Source: Candidatus Odinarchaeota archaeon
GTDB taxonomy: Archaea > Asgardarchaeota > JAGGXT01
DNA: 12,350 bases
Assembly (NCBI GenBank): GCA_021162905.1
Contig: JAGGXT010000093.1
Span: 1-12,350, forward strand
Direction: 5' to 3'
Below, in pieces: positions 1-5,387 of this stretch. The notes under the pieces were generated by a model. The model was not told the origin of the DNA, did no database searches, and was given only the letters and a program-made list of their open reading frames with translations. The stretch's first letter is position 1; every line of letters starts with the position of its first letter. A program made the position numbers and the translations under genes.

Positions 1-133
1 GCTTTATATTGTATAATATATATGTTCATCAGCAATTTGATTAAAAGTTGTAAATTATTAAGGAAATTAAGATGTAATAATGGGAGGCAGTAGGAAAGAA
101 AGTCGAAAAGTTCATATATACTAGCACACGCTA

Positions 134-331
134 ACTTTAGTTGAAGCATTAATATCTGGAAGAAAAGCTGTTGGTGTTGATATAAATCCTGTAGCATGGT
201 TAATCACAAAAGCCAAAGCTGTTCCAATAGAACCTGAAAAACTGAAAAAAGAAGTTAATAAGATATTATCGGATATTTCAGCTTCTATAAAAGTTCGCTT
301 TAATTCCCAATTTGAGAGATTATACGAATAA
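134..331 (+). pseudogene. DNA methyltransferase remnant (N-4/N-6 type, internal fragment)
   Basis: The 65-codon frame ending in TAA at 329-331 begins TLVEALISGRKAVGVDINP and continues WLITKAKA. This matches the stretch just after motif I (usually GSGTT) in N6-adenine/N4-cytosine DNA methyltransferases, including the acidic VDINP strand end. The SAM-binding glycine motif is missing: upstream the frame reads HTL and hits a TAG at 122-124. No start codon fits and the catalytic (D/N)PPY region is absent, so this is a broken remnant that cannot make an active enzyme. A TATATA stretch at 114-119 lies directly before the break; whether it is an old promoter joined by a deletion is only a guess. A repeat fragment begins six bases after the stop codon. 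Confidence 0.7.
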
Positions 332-336
332 AAAGT

Positions 337-455
337 GCGTGAAATACTCGTTGCAACGGCAGGAATGCCCAAATTTCGCCTCGCAGAATATAAAACCCCA
401 AAATAATAAAATCCTCCAAAGCCCCGCAACACCCTTAAAATTGTGCTCGGCGAAA
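337..455 (+). repeat. attC-like fragment, interrupted
   Basis: CCCAAATTTCGCC (368-380) and GGCGAAACTTC (449-459) are the same two half-motifs that sit 4 nt apart in the site at 2176-2260 (TTTCGCC 2217-2223, GGCGAAA 2228-2234). Here AT-rich sequence of about 70 nt separates them. The 5' end, GCGTGAAATACTCGTT (337-352), recurs with one base missing at 11376-11390. I read this as a relic of the same element family, either split by an insertion or rearranged. No clean outer core sites are visible. Confidence 0.4.
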
Positions 456-459
456 CTTC

Positions 460-546
460 GCGCAACAGGAGATTAAGCGGTTCGACTTCGCTTCACTCGT
501 CTCACCAAATCCCTTCAGGACTTCGCTTAATCCCGATGCGTTAAGT
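460..546 (+). other. Putative integron attC site 1
   Basis: This 87-bp foldable site sits between the methyltransferase remnant and the TIGR04076 gene. The right core GTTAAGT (540-546) fits GTTRRRY, with predicted exchange between 540 and 541. The left core GCGCAAC (460-466) is degenerate against RYYYAAC. The inner arms GATTAAGCG (471-479) and CGCTTAATC (524-532) are perfectly complementary over 9 bp. The AACAGG after the left core and the CC-AT before the right core are shared with sites 2 and 3. The weaker left core suggests partial decay. Confidence 0.65.
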
Positions 547-577
547 CCAATCGAGGTCGGCTCGCACTAAACAGAAA

Positions 578-587
578 TTATATAAAT
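578..587 (+). promoter_or_regulatory. Archaeal TATA box for the cassette 1 gene
   Basis: TTATATAAAT, preceded by a purine-rich ACAGAAA that could serve as BRE, ends 21 nt before the ATG at 609. No ribosome binding site lies in that interval. The spacing suggests transcription starting at or next to the ATG (leaderless). The same box and spacing occur at 10657-10665 on the other strand. Confidence 0.6.
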
Positions 588-608
588 AATCAAGAAATAA
601 CTAACTTT

Positions 609-898
609 ATGGATTACAAAATAATCGGAAAAGTTGTAGATATAAAAGGTATTTGTGCAGCTGGTTTAAAAGTCGAGACGAAATTGATTTAACTATTCCT
701 TGTCTTCCAGAAGACTATAAAGAGTGGAAAAAGAAACCAAAAATTTGCCCGCATTTATTAACTTGCATTACTCCTCAAATTTTAATTCTGCAAGGTGGAG
801 GAAAAATTCCTTGGGAAGACAAGGAAGATGAAGCTACAGTAATGTGTCCAGACCCAAAAAACACTGTAACTCTTGTAATTAAAAGAATTAAAAAATAA
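609..898 (+). pseudogene. TIGR04076 family protein, single-base frameshift
   Basis: Translation from ATG 609 gives MDYKIIGKVVDIKGICAAGLKV and soon stops. The next frame resumes with DEIDLTIPCLPEDY and ends at 898. Adding one G near 675 (GTCGAGACG to GTCGGAGACG) rejoins them as KVGDEIDLTIP, restoring a protein of about 96 aa, the usual size for this small family. Recognised features are the VKG.C.AG.KVGDE opening, the KICPHLLTC segment, the GGGKIPWE segment and the CPDPKN ending. The family has no established function that I know of; its conserved cysteines suggest metal or redox chemistry. The usual CPAGH is CAAGL here, a further sign of relaxed constraint. The gene lies alone in cassette 1 behind a leaderless promoter. 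Either a real mutation or a sequencing error could explain the break. Confidence 0.75.
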
Positions 899-976
899 TT
901 TGACTCGCCGACCTCGACTTCTTCAGAATGCTTCACATTCCTCGACCACGTTGCACTCTCGCCTACGGCTCGGGGG

Positions 977-1071
977 ACTTAACAGGCATTAACAGGCTCG
1001 CACCTTGCAGGTGCTCTCCCAAATTTTCCTCGCAAAGCTCGGAAAACTTCTGTTAATACCATATGTTAAGT
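977..1071 (+). other. Putative integron attC site 2
   Basis: A 95-bp site. Left core ACTTAAC (977-983) fits RYYYAAC exactly, right core GTTAAGT (1065-1071) fits GTTRRRY exactly, and the two are perfectly complementary. Inner arms ATTAACAG (988-995) and CTGTTAAT (1050-1057) pair over 8 bp. Between them are two hairpins: GCACCT/AGGTGC (1000-1014) and TTTTCC/GGAAAA (1024-1046). Short unpaired spacers separate outer and inner arms, as in attC. Predicted exchange is between 1065 and 1066. It follows the TIGR04076 gene and is oriented with it, the usual arrangement. Confidence 0.75.
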
Positions 1072-1106
1072 GAAATCGTGGACTTCGTGCCTCTTTAATT
1101 TAGTAA

Positions 1107-1112
1107 GGTGGT
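1107..1112 (+). promoter_or_regulatory. Ribosome binding site deciding the start at 1117
   Basis: GGTGGT lies 4 nt before ATG 1117. An in-frame GTG at 1108 falls inside this motif and is therefore unlikely to be the start. The identical GGTGGT precedes the gene at 2296 (2284-2289). Confidence 0.65.
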
Positions 1113-1116
1113 AAAT

Positions 1117-2121
1117 ATGGAAGAGGAGCATGTGTATAGTTCAGTTGTAACGAGCTTCTTTTATGTTTTTGAGCATCCAACGCAATCGACGTTGAAATTG
1201 AGACCTGGTTTGGATTTATTAGCCGGAACGCTCGTAAGGTGTGGTGCTCATAAAATATATATTCCATACAGAATGCCAAGATTCGGCCCATCAATAGATG
1301 AAACCATTAAAGAATATCCTCCAAGTCTTCAAAATAGAATAGAAATAGTTGACAAAAAGGGAAAAGACTGGAATCGGGTCATAAACTATTTTAAACCGGT
1401 TCACAATGAAATAGCAGATTCACCATTTGTATTACTTTATAATATAGTAGTTGATTTTTTGTATAAACTGCTACTTGCATCAAAATATAATGCTGAAGCT
1501 GATGTAAGCCAATCACAATTTATTGGGAGCTTCATCCAATTACTTAAAGATCAAATTGAAGATGTAGAAGCGAAATTTCGATTAGACCAATTACTTGGTA
1601 TTTATTCAAACTATTCCAATCCTGTGAAGATTGAAACCTTTACCATTTTCCCAAAAATTTCAATACCCTCAATATACCATAAGATATCTGACTTTTTGGA
1701 TGAAGCAGAAGTTATTGAGTTATCGAGAAATAGGTACTATCTTGGGATTCCAAGTATGGCTAAAACTATGCATATAAAGATAAAGAAGGCAGTTAGACAT
1801 TTCTTTTCTGAGAAAAAATATGAAAAGTATAAAAAGGTAATTGGTATATCTACAGAATTAATTCAGACTGTCGGAGCTACGGAAGGTATTAAAATCCCAA
1901 ATATTGATTGTTTTAGAGAACTACATTCTTTAGAATATCATCCACCCTTAGTAGATCTTGATTATTTTCGTGTACAAATCTGTAAACAGGTTAGTCCAAA
2001 TTCATTTCCAAACTTTATGTTACCCGATGGAGCGACAAGAGCTATTTCTGATGAATATTTTTTGAGATACGAAAGGGAAACTGATAAAAATGTCAGCAGA
2101 AATCCTAAAATTAATTGGTAG
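1117..2121 (+). CDS. Hypothetical protein, 334 aa (cassette 2)
   Basis: I do not recognise this protein. It starts MEEEHVYSSVV and ends NPKINW, about 334 aa, with no signal peptide. The composition is that of a soluble, mixed alpha/beta protein. A hydrophobic stretch around residues 100-120 (FVLLYNIVVDFLYKLLLA) is more likely a buried helix than a membrane segment, since it contains charged residues. The middle is rich in charged helices (QLLKDQIEDVEAKFRLDQLL), and a basic segment follows near residues 220-245 (KIKKAVRHFFSEKKYEKYKK). No nuclease, ATPase or helix-turn-helix motif is evident. It is alone in its cassette and intact, unlike the genes of cassettes 1 and 3. The start at 1117 is chosen because GGTGGT precedes it at the right distance. 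Confidence 0.75.
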   Translation: MEEEHVYSSVVTSFFYVFEHPTQSTLKLRPGLDLLAGTLVRCGAHKIYIPYRMPRFGPSIDETIKEYPPSLQNRIEIVDKKGKDWNRVINYFKPVHNEIADSPFVLLYNIVVDFLYKLLLASKYNAEADVSQSQFIGSFIQLLKDQIEDVEAKFRLDQLLGIYSNYSNPVKIETFTIFPKISIPSIYHKISDFLDEAEVIELSRNRYYLGIPSMAKTMHIKIKKAVRHFFSEKKYEKYKKVIGISTELIQTVGATEGIKIPNIDCFRELHSLEYHPPLVDLDYFRVQICKQVSPNSFPNFMLPDGATRAISDEYFLRYERETDKNVSRNPKINW

Positions 2122-2175
2122 GAGGCCCTTCGTCCACGACTCTGCGGTGCTTCGCACCTCGCCCCTATCGGGGTC

Positions 2176-2260
2176 ACTTAACAGGACGATATGTGGCTCG
2201 CTTACGCTCGCCCAAATTTCGCCTATCGGCGAAACTTCACATATCCCCAGAACGTTAAAC
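2176..2260 (+). other. Putative integron attC site 3
   Basis: An 85-bp site. Left core ACTTAAC (2176-2182) fits RYYYAAC, and right core GTTAAAC (2254-2260) fits GTTRRRY. Inner arms GATATGTG (2188-2195) and CACATATC (2238-2245) pair over 8 bp. A hairpin TTTCGCC/GGCGAAA (2217-2234) with a TATC loop lies inside. The two cores are not fully complementary to each other because they come from different cassettes: the left core matches the start of cassette 2 exactly. Two extra hairpins lie just upstream, GGTGC/GCACC (2146-2158) and CCCC/GGGG (2162-2173). Confidence 0.75.
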
Positions 2261-2295
2261 GACATTGGGCTACGGGCTGATATGGTGGTCAAATT

Positions 2296-3878
2296 ATGGA
2301 AATAAAAATTAACGATCGAAGAGAGGTATGGAATAAATATCTCAACAAGTTGGTAGAGACATTTAGAATTGAGTACACTAGATTGGGGGAAGATGGAAGA
2401 AAACGTATACCCTATAACTTGTATTTTACTGAACCTTGCCAAATTGAAGTTATTGAGTTTTTAGAACCACTATATCAAATTTTAATAATTTCACATGATA
2501 AGGGTAGAGAGGATAGAAAATTCAGCATACATATATATCCAGAGTTAAATAAAGCGACTTATCCTCATTACATTCAAAGAGACATCTTGTCAGACGATAA
2601 ATGGGATAGAGAAGTAACAGCAATAGACGGTAAGAGACGTAACTTAAAAGATCTACTAGAAGACTTCTTTGTGGATGCTCTTAAGTGGTTTGAAAAGCAA
2701 GCATTCGTGAAATACGATAAGCCAAACATCTTTAGAAATGGCAATGCTATCTCGGAAGATATCGGTGTATGGCTAATAAAGGGAGATTTATTAGAACTTA
2801 ACCCTTCCGACATAATTTCAGAAGTTTGTAAAGAGTCTCCTTACAAATACTGTCTTCCGGCGGAAAACCAAAAGATGTTAAAACCTAAAGGAAAAGATGC
2901 TGAAAAAGGCTTTGTATATTGGATGAGTACTGGGGACTACATATACGTAGAAACGCATGAAAAATATGAAGATTTAGAAAAGTATAGAGTGAAATCGTTC
3001 AAGGAAGCAGAGAAGGTCATTAGAAAACCTACAAAAAATAAAATCAAGGGGTTTGGAGCGTATTTATATCCGCCCGTTTGGGTCGATGAAATTCCAAAGA
3101 TACCATTTAATCAGAGGATCTGGAGCGAGATTGATATTCATTTTGGTCAAAAAGCTGTTGAAACTACTTACAATGGAAATGTTCTTATTATAACCAAAGA
3201 CGGCTTCGTAGCAGTTGGAATTGATAACAAGTACGAAGCACTTAAAGAATTAAACACAATAATGGCTTCCGCTTTAATTAATGAAATACCAGCAATATCC
3301 ATAAAAGAATTTGAGTTAGGAGAAGTCACAATAGACATCCAAACAAAAACTATTACAAGTTTCTCTGTAGGGCTGTCTTCTCTGAGAAATATTCTTGGAC
3401 CATCAATTGCACAACCATTAATTCATGCGAGGGAAATGATCTCAAGCAATAATTTACTTAATGTAATAAAAACAGCTGAGAAAATATCCAAGAACGAGGA
3501 ATTGCAGAATCTATCTTTAATTCTACTCGAGGCTTACACACACTTGATTAGTATGAGTATTCTGCTGCATTTTTACTTAGCTGGTATATCATAGAACACG
3601 ATCTAATGGTAAAATGGGATAAAATGCTAGATAATAAAGGAATTACTGGTAAAAGAAAGAAGAAGCTAAGAAATCACTTACTCTATAAAACAGCAGATCG
3701 CGTTATCGAGATTCTCAATCTACTATCAAAAATCCCAGATGATGATTATTCTGAACTTATGAAACTCAAAGATATAAGGAATGATATAGTACATAATGGA
3801 AAAATACCATCTAAAGAGGACGCGGAAAAATGTTTTGATTATGCAATTGATATTATAAAAAAGTTAATGGAGAGATAA
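2296..3878 (+). pseudogene. HEPN-domain protein, frameshifted near 3593
   Basis: GGTGGT (2284-2289) sits 6 nt before ATG 2296, which opens a 432-codon frame closed by TAG at 3592-3594. The next frame continues at once through EHDLMVKWDK to a stop at 3878. One extra base near 3593 would join them into a protein of about 527 aa. The C-terminal part ends in LKDIRNDIVHNGK, the R-x4-H signature of HEPN domains, which often have ribonuclease activity in toxins and phage defence. The joint falls inside that helical domain (LLEAYTHLISMSILLHFYL upstream). The first 330 residues are unrecognised; a segment around residues 295-325 (NGNVLIITKDGFVAVGID) looks like a beta-rich core. With the break, the catalytic-looking helix is separated from the rest. 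It could instead be two proteins translated separately, but the second half has no ribosome binding site. Confidence 0.65.
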
Positions 3879-3890
3879 TGCTACTCTTAA

Positions 3891-4055
3891 TTGGGTGATA
3901 AGATTTATAAAACTATATTTGGTAACGAACAATTAGAGGAAGCCATTGAAGAATACAAAAGATTTATCCGTTCCTTAGAATGGTTTTGTAGCATAGTTAA
4001 AAAGTTTAGTGGGCTCTGGTACTCTGCGCAGTTTCGCAACCCTCCTGTCCTTTGA
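3891..4055 (+). CDS. Possible small protein or gene fragment, 54 aa
   Basis: An open frame from TTG 3891 to TGA 4053-4055 reads LGDKIYKTIFGNEQLEEAIEEY and then RFIRSLEWFCSIVKKFSG. It looks like an amphipathic charged helix followed by a hydrophobic one. The start is unclear: GGGTGAT (3893-3899), a good ribosome binding site, overlaps the first codons and no ATG follows. It lies between the HEPN gene and the broken attC, and its last codons run into that repeat. It may be the remnant of a second gene in the cassette. Confidence 0.3.
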   Translation: MGDKIYKTIFGNEQLEEAIEEYKRFIRSLEWFCSIVKKFSGLWYSAQFRNPPVL

Positions 4056-4070
4056 GTCGCCTAACAGTGG
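4022..4070 (+). repeat. Truncated attC-like site (left half only)
   Basis: CTCTGCG followed by a hairpin and then GCCTAACAG (4059-4067) parallels 2140-2184, where CTCTGCG, a GGTGC/GCACC hairpin and ACTTAACAG occur in the same order. Here the hairpin is TGCG/CGCA (4025-4038). The right half of the site is not recognisable. A perfect hairpin AGAAATC/GATTTCT (4078-4094) follows but does not resemble the inner parts of the other sites. Confidence 0.4.
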
Positions 4071-4138
4071 ATAAAAGAGAAATCAAAGATTTCTGCAAAC
4101 CGTTGTACGCTATTGACTGTATTTTGAGGGGGAAAGGA

Positions 4139-4609
4139 ATGACGTTACATATTGTTTATAACCATCGGTGTCCACGTTGTGGTGCGTGCTACATTCCCTA
4201 CGATAAAGATGTGCCTTGTCCGAATTGCGGTCATACAGAGGAGGAAAGATTTGATTACATCACTCGGGCAGTAGCCTCGCTAAAGTTTAATCTTGAAACC
4301 TTCGGTTCTTACATGCCACGTGCGTGGTGTGTTAGGTCTCTGGGAGATCATATCCTCCACATATTATTTTGGATTTTTGAGAAATTCAGAAAGCAAAAGA
4401 AGCAGAAGGATTTTGGTAAATTTGCCGAGAAGTTATTATCCAAGATGGAATGGAGAGAACAAAAATATTTGGAAAAACATATTTATTCAATAGCACTAAG
4501 AGTCTATGAGGAGCTTCAGAGAAGGAGAAAACAGTCAGCAGCATATATCTGGTTCAAGCTACGTCCAAATTTTCTACGCAAACTTCAGATACGTTTAAAA
4601 ACTAAATGA
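4139..4609 (+). CDS. Zinc-ribbon protein, 156 aa, unknown function
   Basis: The N-terminus carries a zinc ribbon, CPRCGACY then CPNCG, with C11, C14, C27 and C30 as likely zinc ligands (CxxC-x12-CxxC). The rest is helical and strongly basic, with clusters such as KFRKQKKQK and ELQRRRKQ, which would suit binding nucleic acid or a ribonucleoprotein. ATG 4139 is chosen because a G-rich motif, GAGGGGG (4126-4132), lies 6 nt upstream. The frame also runs back to a TTG at 4052, but that would start within the attC-like remnant and adds 29 residues without a clear ribosome binding site. It stands alone between two attC-like fragments, so it may be a former cassette gene. I do not recognise a named family. 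Confidence 0.65.
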   Translation: MTLHIVYNHRCPRCGACYIPYDKDVPCPNCGHTEEERFDYITRAVASLKFNLETFGSYMPRAWCVRSLGDHILHILFWIFEKFRKQKKQKDFGKFAEKLLSKMEWREQKYLEKHIYSIALRVYEELQRRRKQSAAYIWFKLRPNFLRKLQIRLKTK

Positions 4610-4658
4610 AACTTCGAACTACATCTATAAGTAGTGTTTTACTGCTCTACTCATTAAT

Positions 4659-4696
4659 CTCTGCGAAGCTTCCGCCAACCTCGCAAAACCTAAGAT
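4659..4696 (+). repeat. attC-like remnant downstream of the zinc-ribbon gene
   Basis: CTCTGCG, then AAGCTTCCGCC, then AACCTCGC and AAAACCTAAG resemble 2140-2165 and 4022-4045, where CTCTGCG is followed by a hairpin and CCTC(GC). ACCTAAG differs from RYYYAAC in its last base only. No right-hand half is found before the convergent gene ending at 4714. It also contains an imperfect palindrome around AAGCTT. Confidence 0.3.
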
Positions 4697-4713
4697 AAAA
4701 ATAGCGGAACTTA

Positions 4714-5280
4714 TTATATAACTTCTACTTTATATCCTATTTCCTTGTAATGTTCACCCCTTTCCAAAAGTCTTTTTTCAAGTTCTTTATCTATTTTTCC
4801 CTCAATTTTAACGGGTTTATCAAAAAAATATTTGTCTATTATAGTCCAATCTTCTGGTATGTTGAATCTCTTAAATCTTCCAATGTCTCGATGAGGCCCT
4901 GTGTATCCCCAAGTCTCCCTAACACCTCTGTGACATATGTAATCTCCACTTTGATTCGAAATTATGAGCTTCTCAGGGAAATAAACTTCTATTATGCCGG
5001 CATCGTAAGGCTCTTTGTTCGGTTTCGGCTTAAATCTCACGCAACTTAGGTTATGTTTCTTAGCAAATTCGAGTTCAGCCTTGTAGTTTTCCTCGTTATC
5101 CATGTAATCATATATGTCATATATTCCTCTATCAAACTCGTAGGCTCTTTCAAGTAGCGATTTAAAGTCACTTGTATCCTTGCTTATAGCGCTGACAAGC
5201 CTACAACCCATTCCATAATGAACAACGAAAGACATTTCTTTACCATCAATATCTTTAACGTAAACCCTCAACTCAGACAT
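4714..5280 (-). CDS. Hypothetical protein, 188 aa
   Basis: I do not recognise this protein. It begins MSELRVYVKDIDGKEMSF and ends EIGYKVEVI. It looks soluble, with alternating beta-rich and charged helical stretches, an aromatic acidic patch at about residues 48-65 (YEFDRGIYDIYDYMDNEENY), and a Gly/Arg/His-rich middle (HRGVRETWGYTGPHRDIGRF, about 117-136) that could hold functional residues. No ribosome binding site precedes ATG 5280, so it is probably leaderless or weakly translated. A purine-rich CGAAACTTAAATTA stretch (5324-5337, read on the minus strand) is a possible but weak BRE/TATA element. It lies 101 nt below the membrane-protein gene on the same strand and converges with the zinc-ribbon gene. 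Confidence 0.65.
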   Translation of the reverse strand: MSELRVYVKDIDGKEMSFVVHYGMGCRLVSAISKDTSDFKSLLERAYEFDRGIYDIYDYMDNEENYKAELEFAKKHNLSCVRFKPKPNKEPYDAGIIEVYFPEKLIISNQSGDYICHRGVRETWGYTGPHRDIGRFKRFNIPEDWTIIDKYFFDKPVKIEGKIDKELEKRLLERGEHYKEIGYKVEVI

Positions 5281-5343
5281 GAATGAAAACTAAGCTTAAT
5301 TAATTTTTTTGAACATTTAACGTTAATTTAAGTTTCGTTAGAA

Positions 5344-5387
5344 GACTAGCTAAAGTTTTTAACCAATCAATGCTAATTTTGCTAGTC
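5344..5387 (-). repeat. Inverted repeat at the operon end
   Basis: GACTAGC (5344-5350) and GCTAGTC (5381-5387) are perfect 7-bp complements spanning 30 nt, and one arm covers the stop codon of the membrane-protein gene. No run of T follows on the minus strand, so a terminator role is uncertain. Confidence 0.25.

Larger units (their letters stand above)
541..1065 (+). mobile_element. Putative integron gene cassette 1 (TIGR04076 gene)
   Basis: A 525-bp unit between the predicted exchange points of sites 1 and 2. Its own ends match: GTTAAGTCC (540-548) is the exact reverse complement of GGACTTAAC (975-983), 9 bp, as expected when a circular cassette carries one attC built from its two ends. Just inside, TCGAGGTCGGC (551-561) is the exact complement of GCCGACCTCGA (907-917). 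It carries one gene in the same orientation as the site, with its own TATA promoter. Hairpins GAATG/CATTC (926-940) and GCC/GGC (961-969) lie between the gene and the attC. Confidence 0.65.
1066..2254 (+). mobile_element. Putative integron gene cassette 2 (334-aa unknown gene)
   Basis: A 1189-bp unit between the exchange points of sites 2 and 3. Its first bases, GTTAAGTGA (1065-1073), are the exact reverse complement of TCACTTAAC (2174-2182) at its own 3' end. The ninth and eighth positions (GA/TC) differ from cassette 1 (CC/GG) and co-vary with their own partner. Further in, TCGTGGAC (1076-1083) is complementary to GTCCACGA (2132-2139). It carries one gene with a strong ribosome binding site but no obvious TATA box, so expression may depend on an upstream promoter. 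Confidence 0.65.
2255..4065 (+). mobile_element. Putative integron cassette 3 (HEPN gene), 3' site broken
   Basis: Starts at the exchange point of site 3. Its first bases, GTTAAACGAC (2254-2263), pair at 8 of 10 positions with GTCGCCTAAC (4056-4065) near the next gene boundary, following the same-cassette rule seen in cassettes 1 and 2. GCCTAAC there fits RYYYAAC. I find no matching inner arms or GTTRRRY core after it, so the 3' attC is truncated or heavily mutated and the right boundary is approximate. Contents: the frameshifted HEPN gene and a possible 54-aa reading frame. Confidence 0.45.

Noticed and set aside
121..465. Minus-strand open frame of 114 codons
   Set aside because: It lies opposite the methyltransferase remnant and repeat sequence, resembles no protein, and has no ribosome binding site.
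460..2260. GC-rich intergenic elements as riboswitches, since each sits before a gene
   Set aside because: They vary too much in sequence, show core sites that co-vary within each cassette, and precede unrelated genes. attC explains more of the pattern, though transcription through them may still affect expression.
4078..4094. Perfect hairpin AGAAATC/GATTTCT as a terminator or as inner arms of a fourth attC site
   Set aside because: No T-run follows, it lies inside sequence that stays open in the zinc-ribbon frame, and it does not resemble the inner parts of the other sites. It may be chance in AT-rich DNA.
4102..4108. GTTGTAC as the right core of the broken fourth site
   Set aside because: It breaks GTTRRRY in the fifth position and has poor complementarity to GCCTAAC, and no inner arms support it.
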